Shown here in pieces: positions 42,422 through 50,917 of a DNA stretch of 64,000 nucleotides; positions within the stretch are counted from its first letter, which is position 1, and each line of letters starts with the position of its first letter. This DNA is from Sphingobacteriia bacterium (GTDB lineage Bacteria; Pseudomonadota; Alphaproteobacteria; Rickettsiales; 33-17): assembly GCA_017304685.1 (NCBI GenBank), contig JAFKLR010000004.1, positions 310,001 to 374,000 of the forward strand, read 5' to 3'. The notes under the pieces were generated by a model that saw nothing but the letters and a program-made list of their open reading frames with translations, ran no database searches and was not told the origin of the DNA. The position numbers were made by a program, and so were the translations under genes.

Positions 42422-43614
42422 TGATTGATTTTACGACCCTTAATTTAAGTGGAAAAAAAGTTTTATTACGTTTAGACATTAATTTACCAATAATTGATGG
42501 AGAAATTAAAGATAAAACTCGTTTAAAAAAATCTTTGCCAACACTTCTACAGCTTTTAAAACAAGAAGCTATTATTATTATTCTTACACATTTAGGTCGT
42601 CCAAAAGGAAAAATTGATTTATCGCTTTCAGTAAAACCAATTTTTGAAGCGTTAAAAGAAGAACTTAAAAATACAAAAGTAAGCTTTGCAGAAAATTTTG
42701 ATATTTTAGAAAATCAAATTAATGGAGCTAAAAAAGGCGAAATAATTTTATTTGAAAATATAAGGTTTTTTCCTGAAGAAGAAAAAGGAGATGATAACTT
42801 TGCTAAACGCCTTGCTTCATTTGCAGATATTTACATAAATGATGCTTTTTCATGTTGCCATCGCGCTCATGCTTCAATTAGTTTTATTAATAAATATCTT
42901 GATTCAGCTCCAGGGTTACTTTTAAGAGAAGAAGTAAGAGTGTTAGAGCATTTAATGCAAAATCCAAAAAAGCCATTTGTAGGGATTATTGGTGGTTCAA
43001 AAGTTTCAACAAAAATTGAGCTTTTAAAATCATTAGTTACAACTCTCGATGTGCTTATTATTGGTGGTGCTATGGCTAATACATTTTTCATGGCTGAAGG
43101 AAAAAATGTTGGAAGCTCACTTGTGGAACCTGAGTTTTTAAGTTTAGCTAAAGAAATTCAAGAACTTGCTAAAAAAAATAATTGTAACATTGTATTACCA
43201 ATTGATTTTGTTGTTGCAACTGAAATTAGTGAAAATGTAGTAACTCAATATAGAGAAATAACAGAAATTTTACCACAAGAAATGATGTTAGATATTGGTG
43301 ATAAAACACTTGAATATTATAAAAATATTTTAAAAGATGCAAAAACTGTGATTTGGAATGGGCCTGTTGGTGCCTATGAATTTACGCCTTTTGCAAATGG
43401 TAGCATTACGCTTGCAAAAATAATTGCTGAATATACAAAAAATAATAATTTATTATCTGTCGCTGGTGGTGGAGATGTTGTTGCTGCAATAAATAAAGCA
43501 AATGTAGCAGAGGAATTTAGCTACATATCTACTGCTGGAGGAGCATTTTTAGAATGGTTGGAAGGGAAGAAATTGCCGGGTCTCGAAGCCTTCAAAGAAA
43601 ATATTACGCAATAG
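42421..43614 (+). CDS. pgk: Phosphoglycerate kinase
   Basis: Pgk transfers phosphate between 1,3-bisphosphoglycerate and ADP. The 397 residues contain the substrate loop 'VLLRLDINLPI' at 14-24, 'ILTHLGRPKG', 'GIIGGSKVSTKI' and the nucleotide-binding 'VAGGGDVVAAI' and 'ISTAGGAFLEWLEGKKLPG'. The 'DFNVP' found in most species reads Asp-Ile-Asn-Leu-Pro. The start is GTG, overlapping the gap stop by one base (TAGTG). A further gene begins inside its 3' end in another frame. Confidence 0.96.
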   Translation: MIDFTTLNLSGKKVLLRLDINLPIIDGEIKDKTRLKKSLPTLLQLLKQEAIIIILTHLGRPKGKIDLSLSVKPIFEALKEELKNTKVSFAENFDILENQINGAKKGEIILFENIRFFPEEEKGDDNFAKRLASFADIYINDAFSCCHRAHASISFINKYLDSAPGLLLREEVRVLEHLMQNPKKPFVGIIGGSKVSTKIELLKSLVTTLDVLIIGGAMANTFFMAEGKNVGSSLVEPEFLSLAKEIQELAKKNNCNIVLPIDFVVATEISENVVTQYREITEILPQEMMLDIGDKTLEYYKNILKDAKTVIWNGPVGAYEFTPFANGSITLAKIIAEYTKNNNLLSVAGGGDVVAAINKANVAEEFSYISTAGGAFLEWLEGKKLPGLEAFKENITQ

Positions 43615-44009
43615 AAATTCACCATATCGATGATATAGAAAAAATATTTTCTAATCTTTTAGAAAATAAAAATATATTTTTAAAAAATTATACTAATTCC
43701 ATCTATTACCTTGGAATTGGCTATATAAATGCAATGGTAAAATTAACAGAAGAAAGATATAATTTTACTATTGATAAATGGATTTTTGATGCAGCGGATA
43801 GCATACTTGCTGTTGAGCAAGGTGTAAAATCAGGTTTTAAAATTATTACATCTAATTTAGAAGGTGAATATTTAAAATTAGCAGAAGAAGCGGCAGTAAG
43901 GGAAAAAATCACTTTAACTAATTATAATCAAATAAAAGCATATGATATGCTGAATTTTAATGAGAAATCCTTCAATGAATTTTTAGGAGGAATGGAAAAT
44001 GAAATATAG
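43554..44009 (+). CDS. Unrecognised 151-residue protein overlapping pgk
   Basis: This frame is certainly coding beyond the pgk stop (43614), where no other gene fills 43615-43998 and codon use is like the neighbours. The start is unclear: the only ATG before the conserved-looking part is at 43554, 61 bp inside pgk, and no in-frame GTG or TTG lies between it and 43614. An unusual ATA or ATT start close to the pgk stop is an alternative. The product is soluble, with 'YYLGIGYINAMVKLTEERYNF' near 51-71 and 'SGFKIITSNLEGEYLKLAEEA' near 92-112. I do not recognise the family. It overlaps the Nudix gene by 11 bp. Confidence 0.65.
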   Translation: MVGREEIAGSRSLQRKYYAIEIHHIDDIEKIFSNLLENKNIFLKNYTNSIYYLGIGYINAMVKLTEERYNFTIDKWIFDAADSILAVEQGVKSGFKIITSNLEGEYLKLAEEAAVREKITLTNYNQIKAYDMLNFNEKSFNEFLGGMENEI

Positions 44010-44442
44010 TGTAAGAGTAGGTGTTGGTGTTATTATTTTTAAAGAACATCAAATTCTATTAGGAAAAAGAATAAATTCGCATGGCTCACATACATGGGGT
44101 TTTCCAGGTGGGCATTTAGAGTATAATGAAGATCCTTTTGAATGTGCAATCCGTGAAACTTTTGAAGAAACAGGGGTTGTCATTAAAGACTTAGTTAAAG
44201 GGTCTTGGACTAATGATATTTTTCATGAAGAAAACAAACATTATATTACACTTTTTATTTTAGCAAAATGCGAAAACCCTGACCTACAAATAAAAGAACC
44301 TGACAGATGCATATCTTGGGAATGGTTTAACCTAGACAGGTTACCAAAAAATTTATTTTTACCAGTAAGGAATTTTTTTAGCGAAAGGGAAAATTTGGAA
44401 TTAATAAGAGATTACCTAAATAAAGAAAATGAACAAGTTTAA
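43999..44442 (+). CDS. Nudix hydrolase
   Basis: The 147 residues contain an intact Nudix box at 38-60: Gly38, Glu44, Arg52-Glu53, Glu56-Glu57 and Gly59 all fit. 'HTWGFPGGHLEYNEDPFECA' before and through it resembles the MutT/dCTP-pyrophosphatase-like (NUDT15) group. These enzymes hydrolyse nucleoside diphosphates linked to another group, often damaged or surplus nucleotides. The substrate cannot be fixed by motif alone. It overlaps both neighbours (11 and 14 bp), so it belongs to the tkt-gap-pgk operon. Confidence 0.88.
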   Translation: MKYSVRVGVGVIIFKEHQILLGKRINSHGSHTWGFPGGHLEYNEDPFECAIRETFEETGVVIKDLVKGSWTNDIFHEENKHYITLFILAKCENPDLQIKEPDRCISWEWFNLDRLPKNLFLPVRNFFSERENLELIRDYLNKENEQV

Positions 44443-47400
44443 TTTAAATTTTGGGCTTAGTTTTTCTGACTTAAATGAAAATGATGGGCTTCAAAAAATT
44501 GATAACCTATTTTTAGAATTTGCAGAAAATAAAGTAAGCGGTCTTAGAGAGCAAATCCTTAATTTAAGAGATTTATTTTTAAAAAAGCAACAACCTGAAT
44601 ATAAAGAGATAGCCAATTTTCTTATTAATATTTCTCCTATTTTAGAAGAGTTTCTAAGTGAGTTATTTAATAACAAAGAAGCGATAGATTTAATTAAAAA
44701 TAAATCCCATGCACTTGAACCAATTTACAAATGTAAAAGAAATTTTATTCAAAGAATTGTTAGCAAATCAATTAATGAATTTGAATTATCATTAGAAAAT
44801 TTTGCAAATGCAAAAGAATATTTAAATAAATTTATTAATATAGAAAATGATCTTGAATTTGCGTGTTTTGTTAATGAGTGCTTAGAGAATAAAGAAGAAA
44901 ATGAAGAGCAAATTAAGAACGCAATAATTTTTGCCGGTTTTAAACTTAAAAATAATGACAATAAATTTAATGTCCTTTTTTATTTACCTAAAAAATTAGA
45001 TCCAAATCACTTAATTGATGTTGATAAAAAAATAAATGATTTTGAATATATTACTTCTAAACATTTATCAGAAGAGATTCGAGAAGGTTTTAGCCTAACT
45101 GACCAAGGCGGCGATTTAAAATTTGCACTAGATCAAACGAATTATTGCATTTTTTGTCATAACCAAGGTAAGGATTCATGTAGCAAAGGTTTTAAAGAAA
45201 AAGACGGAAAATTTAAAGTTAATTCACAAAATGTTACTCTTACTGGTTGCCCTTTAGAAGAAAAGATTTCTGAAATGAATAGCCTTAAGAATATGGGTTA
45301 TGTAATAGCACCGCTTAGCATAGCTATGATTGATAATCCTCTTCTTGCTGCAACGGGACATAGAATATGCAACGATTGTATGAAAGCTTGTATATATCAA
45401 AAACAAGAGCCAGTTGATATTCCGCAAATTGAAACTAAAGTTTTAAGAGATGTTCTTAATTTACCATGGGGTGTTGAAGTTTATTTACTTCTTACAAAGT
45501 GGAATCCACTTAATTTTGAAAGATCTCTACCAAAAAAAGATACTAATAAGAAAATTTTAGTTGCAGGAATGGGACCTGCAGGGTTTAATTTAGCGCATCA
45601 TCTTCTTAATGAAGGGCACCATATTATTGGAATTGATGGATTAAAAATAGAACCACTTGATGAAAAGCTTAAGAACGAACCGATTTATTCATTTGAGGAA
45701 ATTAAAAGCGATTTAAATGAAAGAATACCTGAAGGATTTGGCGGTGTTGCAGAATATGGAATTACTGTTAGATGGGATAAAAACTTTTTAAATTTAATCA
45801 GAATTATTTTAGAAAGAAGAAAAAACTTTGAGCTTTATGGCGGTGTTAGATTTGGAAGTAACTTAAATTTAGAACAAGCCAAAGAATTAGGGTTTAATCA
45901 CGTAGCGCTTGCAATTGGAGCAGGTAAACCAAATTTGATTGAAGTACCAAATTCATTAGTAAGAGGTGTTAGAACCGCATCTGATTTTTTAATGCAATTA
46001 CAATCAGGTGGAGCGTTTTTAAAATCATCTATAGCTAATTTACAAATAAGGTTTCCTGTTGCAGTTATTGGCGGTGGGTTAACTGCAATTGATACTGCAT
46101 CAGAGACGCTTGCCTATTATCCAAAAATGCTTGAAAAATTCTTTTATCGCTATCGTGATTTACAAAAAACCTTCGGAAAAGAAATTTTATTAGATTCATT
46201 AACAGAAGAAGAAAAAGAAATTTTAGACGAATATACTTCACATTACGCGTTATTAAAAAATAAAACTCCGCATGAACAAATTAAAATAATGAATGATTTA
46301 GGTGGAGTAAGTGTAATTTATAGGAAATCTTTGCAAGATTCTCCAGCTTATAGACTTAATCATGAAGAAGTTTTGCTCGCGCTTGAAGAAGGAATTAGAT
46401 TTGTTGAAAATAGTATTCCGAAAGAAGTAATCACTGATAAGCATAACCATTTATCAAGTTTAAAATTTGAACAAAATAGTGAAATAAAAGAAATTAAAAT
46501 AAAAACGCTTTTTATTGCAGCAGGTACGCACCCAAATACAACGATTGCTAAAGAATACCCAGAAGATTTTAAACTCGATGGTAAATATTTTGTAAGTGTT
46601 GATGAAAATAATAATAGAGTTGTACCGGAAAGAATTAGTAAACCTGAGGAAACTTTTGTTTTAACGCATGTAGAGAATAATTTTAGTGTAAGTTTCTTGG
46701 GAGATATGCATCCTTCATTTGCGGGAAATGTAGTAAAAGCAATGGCTAGTTCCAAACGATCTTATCCAATCATAAGTGATCTTGTTAATAGTTATTCTTC
46801 AAATTTAGAAAATAAATTTATATTTAAAGAGCAATTTACTTCAGTAGTTCATGAGGTAAATGTTCTTGCTCCAAAAATTGTAGAAGTAGTTGTTAAATCA
46901 CCAATGGCGGCTAAAAATTTTGAGCCAGGGCAATTTTATAAATTGCAAAATTTTGCAACTAATTCACTTAAAAATAATGGCACGCTACTTGCTATGGAAG
47001 GCTTAGCTCTTACTGGTGCTTCAGTAGATAAAGAAAAGGGATTACTTTCAACCATTGTTTTAGAAATGGGTGGATCATCTGATTTATGTAAATTTCTAAA
47101 GCCTGGTGAAGAAATAGTTCTTATGGGTCCAACAGGAACTGCAACTGAAATTCCGCATAATAAAACTGTAATGCTCGTAGGTGGAGGCCTTGGAAATGCT
47201 GTATTATTTTCAATTGGCCAGGCTATGCGAAAAAATGGATGTAAGGTTTTATATTTTGCAGGTTACCGTAATCTACACGATAGGTATAAAATTGAAGAAA
47301 TTGAAAAAGCTAGTGATAAAATAATTTGGGCTTGTGATGAAGGGATGTTACCGGTTACAAGAGATGCAGATTATAGCTTTAATAAAAATATCATTGAATC

Positions 47401-47794
47401 AGTAATAGAATATTCAAAAATTCCAAATCTAGATATAAAGCTTTCCGATATTGAACACATTATTGTTATTGGTTCAGATAGAATGATGGGCGCTTTTGCA
47501 AAATCTTTAAGTAATGAGTTAAAAGAACCGCTTTTAAATGCTAAAATTAAAATTGCTAGTATAAATTCCCCAATGCAATGTATGATGAAAGAAATATGCG
47601 CTCAATGCTTACAGGAACATATTGATCCTATTACAAAGGAAAAATATTATGTTTATAGTTGTGTAAATCAAGATCAAGATTTAGAGAAGGTAAATTTTGA
47701 ATTTTTAAATCAAAGGCTTAAACAAAATACATTACAAGAAAAACTAACGGCGAAGTGGATAGATTATAATTTAAAACAAATGAATAAAAGATGA
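44429..47794 (+). CDS. GltD-like flavoprotein fused to a ferredoxin-reductase-like domain
   Basis: This protein of 1121 residues combines three parts. Residues ~1-200 are helical and not recognised. About 235-345 holds cysteine clusters for iron-sulfur centres: Cys-x2-Cys-x7-Cys in 'CIFCHNQGKDSC', then 'TGCP', and Cys-x2-Cys-x3-Cys in 'CNDCMKAC'. From 370 a glutamate-synthase-small-subunit-like FAD domain begins ('ILVAGMGPAGFNLAHHLL'), with NADPH site 'VAVIGGGLTAIDTASE'. The C-terminal ~300 residues are like the ferredoxin-NADP reductase subunit of NfnAB ('MLVGGGLGNAVLFSIGQAM', 'QCMMKEICAQCLQ'). Rickettsia encode a similar fusion annotated as glutamate synthase beta/hydroxylase. It probably moves electrons between NAD(P)H and ferredoxin. 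No GltB gene lies nearby. Confidence 0.85.
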   Translation: MNKFNLNFGLSFSDLNENDGLQKIDNLFLEFAENKVSGLREQILNLRDLFLKKQQPEYKEIANFLINISPILEEFLSELFNNKEAIDLIKNKSHALEPIYKCKRNFIQRIVSKSINEFELSLENFANAKEYLNKFINIENDLEFACFVNECLENKEENEEQIKNAIIFAGFKLKNNDNKFNVLFYLPKKLDPNHLIDVDKKINDFEYITSKHLSEEIREGFSLTDQGGDLKFALDQTNYCIFCHNQGKDSCSKGFKEKDGKFKVNSQNVTLTGCPLEEKISEMNSLKNMGYVIAPLSIAMIDNPLLAATGHRICNDCMKACIYQKQEPVDIPQIETKVLRDVLNLPWGVEVYLLLTKWNPLNFERSLPKKDTNKKILVAGMGPAGFNLAHHLLNEGHHIIGIDGLKIEPLDEKLKNEPIYSFEEIKSDLNERIPEGFGGVAEYGITVRWDKNFLNLIRIILERRKNFELYGGVRFGSNLNLEQAKELGFNHVALAIGAGKPNLIEVPNSLVRGVRTASDFLMQLQSGGAFLKSSIANLQIRFPVAVIGGGLTAIDTASETLAYYPKMLEKFFYRYRDLQKTFGKEILLDSLTEEEKEILDEYTSHYALLKNKTPHEQIKIMNDLGGVSVIYRKSLQDSPAYRLNHEEVLLALEEGIRFVENSIPKEVITDKHNHLSSLKFEQNSEIKEIKIKTLFIAAGTHPNTTIAKEYPEDFKLDGKYFVSVDENNNRVVPERISKPEETFVLTHVENNFSVSFLGDMHPSFAGNVVKAMASSKRSYPIISDLVNSYSSNLENKFIFKEQFTSVVHEVNVLAPKIVEVVVKSPMAAKNFEPGQFYKLQNFATNSLKNNGTLLAMEGLALTGASVDKEKGLLSTIVLEMGGSSDLCKFLKPGEEIVLMGPTGTATEIPHNKTVMLVGGGLGNAVLFSIGQAMRKNGCKVLYFAGYRNLHDRYKIEEIEKASDKIIWACDEGMLPVTRDADYSFNKNIIESVIEYSKIPNLDIKLSDIEHIIVIGSDRMMGAFAKSLSNELKEPLLNAKIKIASINSPMQCMMKEICAQCLQEHIDPITKEKYYVYSCVNQDQDLEKVNFEFLNQRLKQNTLQEKLTAKWIDYNLKQMNKR

Positions 47795-48462
47795 GCGATT
47801 TTGGTAGACAAAAAAGAGTAAGAGTAAAAACAGCAAAAGGTAGAAAACTATCTTCAACTCGTTGGCTTGAAAGGCAACTTAATGACCCTTTCGTAATAGA
47901 AGCAAGAGAAAGAGGGTATAGATCACGTGCGGCTTTTAAACTCATAGAAATTAATGAAAAATTTAGTTTAATTAAACCAGGGCAAGTAATTGTAGATTTA
48001 GGTGCAGCGCCAGGTGGGTGGTCACAAGTTGCAAGTGAAATTGTAAAACCGAGTGAAAAGAAAGGGCAGGTACTTGCTATCGATTTATTAGAGATGGGTG
48101 AAATACCTGGAGTAGAAATTTTAAAAGGCGATTTTACAGAACAAAAAATTGTTGAAGAATTCTCTTCAAGATTAAAAGGTAAGCCTGATATTATAATGAG
48201 CGATATGGCAGCATCTTCTACAGGCCTTCCTGACATTGACCATGATAGAATTATCATGCTCTGTGAAGAAGTATTTAAGTTTGCTTTTCAAAATTTAAAA
48301 ACTGGCGGAAGTGTAGTTGTGAAGGTTTTAAGAGGTGGAACTGAAAGTGATTTACTTAAAAGAGTTAAGCAAAGATTTGAAACAGTAAAACACTTTAAAC
48401 CAAAATCAAGTAGAGCCGATTCAGCAGAAATATACTTAGTTGCTAAGGGATATAAAGGCTAA
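47791..48462 (+). CDS. rlmE: 23S rRNA 2'-O-methyltransferase RlmE (FtsJ/RrmJ)
   Basis: RlmE methylates the 2'-OH of U2552 in the A-loop of 23S rRNA late in 50S assembly. The 223 residues have 'RSRAAFKLIEINEKFSLIKPG', the SAM motif 'VIVDLGAAPGGWSQVA', 'DIIMSDMAASSTGLPDIDHDR' and 'GGSVVVKVLRGG', giving the Lys-Asp-Lys-Glu tetrad of the family. The N-terminus is extended by about 15 basic residues relative to E. coli. It overlaps the GltD-like gene by 4 bp and the next gene by one base. Confidence 0.95.
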   Translation: MSDFGRQKRVRVKTAKGRKLSSTRWLERQLNDPFVIEARERGYRSRAAFKLIEINEKFSLIKPGQVIVDLGAAPGGWSQVASEIVKPSEKKGQVLAIDLLEMGEIPGVEILKGDFTEQKIVEEFSSRLKGKPDIIMSDMAASSTGLPDIDHDRIIMLCEEVFKFAFQNLKTGGSVVVKVLRGGTESDLLKRVKQRFETVKHFKPKSSRADSAEIYLVAKGYKG

Positions 48463-49409
48463 TGTTTAAAAATATTTTGGTATTATGTGATAATAGAATT
48501 GGCACTACTAATCAGTCCCTAGGGCTTGCATATAAACTTAAAGAAAAAACTGGTGCTGATATAACCAAAATTTATTTGGAATATAATAATCTAATTAAAT
48601 TACCTGATTGTTCATGGTTTTTAAAAGGTTTGTACCCAATAAAAAACAAAAGCGATTTTGATAATATAAAACCAGATTTAATTATTGCTGCAGGAAGAAG
48701 GGCGTCATTGATCGCAAAAATTCTAAAAAAAGCTCTAAATATTAAAACGATTATAATCATGTGGCCTGGTGAAACAATAGCGAAATCTGCGGATATAATT
48801 TTGCTACCAATTCATGATAGATTAAGGAATCATCCTAATGTTATTAGAGTACTTGGAGCTTTACATAATATTACCGAGGAAAGAACAGAAGAAGCTAGTA
48901 AAGAATTCATAAATTTCCAAAATATTCCAATGAAAAGAATAGCGTGCTTAATTGGCGGTAGTCATAATAGCGGTAAATTTACAATAGAAGCTGCAAAAAA
49001 ACTTGCAAATAAATTATTAGAAATTTCTAAAAAAGAAAATGCTTATCTTCTAATTACAACAAGTAGGCGTACGGGTAGTGAACAAACAAATATTTTAAAA
49101 TCAATACTTAAAGATAAATTATATTTTTATGACGGTGACGGTAATAACCCATACCTTGCATATTTACATTATGCTGATGAGATAATTGTTACTTCTGATT
49201 CAATTTCAATGATTTCTGAAGTAATAAGTGTTGGAAAACCTGTTTATATATTTGATAATGAAGACCTTTCTGGTAAAAAGCATAAAATGTTTTTAAAAGC
49301 CTTAATTAAAGAAGGTTACATAAAAACCCTCGAAGATTATACGCCTTTTAAACCAAAGAAAATAAACATTATGGATGAAGTGGCGGAGAAGGTTATTTCA
49401 AAACTTTAG
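48462..49409 (+). CDS. ELM1/GtrOC1-like putative glycosyltransferase (DUF1022)
   Basis: The 315 residues follow the mitochondrial fission ELM1 family (DUF1022): an N-terminal 'VLCDNRIGTTNQSLGLAYKL', 'PDLIIAAGRRASLIA' near 70-84, 'CLIGGSHNSGKF' near 164-175, 'LITTSRRTGSEQ' and 'YADEIIVTSDSISMISEVISVGKPVYIF' near 235-262. The fold is that of GT-B glycosyltransferases; plant ELM1 is a mitochondrial fission factor, and bacterial members are mostly untested. Found widely in alphaproteobacteria. It is the last gene of the tkt operon. Its end overlaps the converging cyclophilin gene by 4 bp. Confidence 0.85.
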   Translation: MFKNILVLCDNRIGTTNQSLGLAYKLKEKTGADITKIYLEYNNLIKLPDCSWFLKGLYPIKNKSDFDNIKPDLIIAAGRRASLIAKILKKALNIKTIIIMWPGETIAKSADIILLPIHDRLRNHPNVIRVLGALHNITEERTEEASKEFINFQNIPMKRIACLIGGSHNSGKFTIEAAKKLANKLLEISKKENAYLLITTSRRTGSEQTNILKSILKDKLYFYDGDGNNPYLAYLHYADEIIVTSDSISMISEVISVGKPVYIFDNEDLSGKKHKMFLKALIKEGYIKTLEDYTPFKPKKINIMDEVAEKVISKL

Positions 49410-50047
49410 CCATGCAAATAGTTATTGAGGGAGAACCAAGAGCAAATATAATCCATTGTTGATGGAGAATAACTTATGTTGTCTGACATATATTCTTCAT
49501 AGCTTGGTCCTGTGTCTTCAACAATCATATTAAAATCTTCAGATTCATTATTGGAGAGTAATTTCATAGATAAAATTTTATCCGGTTTACCATAGAAAAG
49601 AGGTGGGTTACCACTTTGACTTCCTCCGTTATTAATTTTATCAACGTGCTCCATACCATTTACTACTCTAGCAAAAATTGTATGTTTATTATCTAGCCAT
49701 AAAGCATTTTTAAACAAAATAAAAAATTGGCTGTCGTCACTATGGAGATTAAGTTTATTTGCTACAGAAACCATACCTCTTAAATGATGTGCCTTTGTTA
49801 TTTCAGCATCCATAACAACACCCGAGCCACCTTTCCCTGTTCCTGTAGGATCTCCTGTCTGGGCCATAAAATCGGGTATAACTCTGTGGAAAGTTAAGTT
49901 GTCGTAAAACCCTTTATCTACTAATTCTTTAAATCTCTCAACGTGTTTTGGAGCAAGATCAGGTAATAATTCAATTATTACAGGACCATCTTTTAACTGC
50001 ATTAGTACAATATTATCTTTTTTTAATTCTAAATTTATTATAGTCAT
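49406..50047 (-). CDS. Cyclophilin-type peptidyl-prolyl cis-trans isomerase with a C-terminal extension
   Basis: The first ~150 residues are a bacterial cyclophilin: 'LAPKHVERFKELVDKGFYDN', 'FHRVIPDFMAQTGDPTGTGKGG' with the catalytic Arg, and 'SQFFILF' and 'LDNKHTIFARVVNGME'. The last 55 residues or so are extra and rich in Asp, Glu, Ser, Tyr. There is no signal peptide, so it works in the cytoplasm, although many cyclophilins in this group are exported. It catalyses proline isomerisation in protein folding. The gene faces the tkt operon tail to tail with 4 bp overlap. Confidence 0.92.
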   Translation of the reverse strand: MTIINLELKKDNIVLMQLKDGPVIIELLPDLAPKHVERFKELVDKGFYDNLTFHRVIPDFMAQTGDPTGTGKGGSGVVMDAEITKAHHLRGMVSVANKLNLHSDDSQFFILFKNALWLDNKHTIFARVVNGMEHVDKINNGGSQSGNPPLFYGKPDKILSMKLLSNNESEDFNMIVEDTGPSYEEYMSDNISYSPSTMDYICSWFSLNNYLHG

Positions 50048-50160
50048 GGTTATAAACCTATTTTTTATAATTTTTAGATGAAAAAATAACTTTTTACAAC
50101 TACTTTATAATCTAAGGATTAGGTCAGAAAAAATTTAATATATTACAAATACGATAAGTT

Positions 50161-50189
50161 TTGACATTAAACTTATTTAAATTTATAAA
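50161..50189 (+). promoter_or_regulatory. Promoter of dcd
   Basis: A perfect TTGACA (50161-50166), a 17-bp spacer and TATAAA (50184-50189) lie 37 bp before the dcd ATG at 50226. The rest of the gap 50048-50160 is AT-rich and holds no other feature I can support. Confidence 0.78.
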
Positions 50190-50225
50190 TTGTTTCTATT
50201 CCAAAATAATTAAATAGGGTAAAAA

Positions 50226-50795
50226 ATGTCTGTAATGTCAGATAAATGGATCAGAGAAATGGCAATAAAACATGCTATGATAGAACCATTTGTAGATACA
50301 CAACAAAAGCAAGATCAAAAGAAGGGCGGATTAATATCATATGGTTTATCATCATATGGTTATGATGCAAGGGTTGCGGATGAATTTAAGATATTTACTA
50401 ATGTAGATTCTGCAACTGTTGACCCAAAAGATTTTAATAAATCTAGTTTCGTTGATAGAAAAACGGATGTTTGCATTATCCCTCCAAATAGTTTTGTTTT
50501 AGCAAGAACAGTAGAATATTTTAAAATTCCTAGAGATGTATTAGTTATTTGCGTTGGTAAATCAACTTATGCAAGATGTGGAATAATAGTAAATGTTACG
50601 CCTCTTGAACCAGAATGGGAAGGACATGTGACTCTTGAGTTTTCTAATACTACTCCGCTTCCTGCTAAAATTTATGCAAATGAAGGTGTTTGCCAATTTA
50701 TATTCTTAAAAGGCGATCAGATTTGCGAAACTTCATATTCTGACAGAAGTGGGAAATATATGATGCAAACTGGCGTGACCTTACCTAAGGTATAA
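50226..50795 (+). CDS. dcd: dCTP deaminase
   Basis: Dcd deaminates dCTP to dUTP, the first step to thymidylate in many Gram-negatives. The 189 residues include '[23 protein letters not shown]' (38-60), '[20 protein letters not shown]', '[32 protein letters not shown]' with the catalytic Glu, and a C-terminal '[14 protein letters not shown]'. Length matches the family. It appears to be a single-gene transcript, with its own promoter and a further promoter downstream before murA. Confidence 0.96.
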   Translation: MSVMSDKWIREMAIKHAMIEPFVDTQQKQDQKKGGLISYGLSSYGYDARVADEFKIFTNVDSATVDPKDFNKSSFVDRKTDVCIIPPNSFVLARTVEYFKIPRDVLVICVGKSTYARCGIIVNVTPLEPEWEGHVTLEFSNTTPLPAKIYANEGVCQFIFLKGDQICETSYSDRSGKYMMQTGVTLPKV

Positions 50796-50803
50796 GTTCT
50801 TAC

Positions 50804-50832
50804 TTGCTACATTCTATAGAAAACACTACAAT
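50804..50832 (+). promoter_or_regulatory. Probable promoter of murA
   Basis: TTGCTA (50804-50809) and TACAAT (50827-50832) are spaced by 17 bp in the 122-bp gap before murA. The leader would be about 80 bases long. No structure was recognised in the leader. Confidence 0.5.
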
Positions 50833-50917
50833 GCGCTTAAGTTTTTAGCTTCAGGAAGTTAAAACTCAGGAAATATATCAGAATATATCATTTTTTATCC
50901 GCTAACTTGGAAAATTT

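Noticed and set aside
46360..46755. 131-codon minus-strand frame opposite the GltD-like gene
   Set aside because: Antisense to strongly conserved FAD/NADPH-binding sequence, with Ser/Leu-rich nonsense-like composition.
47718..48257. 179-codon minus-strand frame opposite rlmE
   Set aside because: It is antisense to a well-supported gene and its product has no recognisable features; AT-rich coding sequence often gives such shadows.
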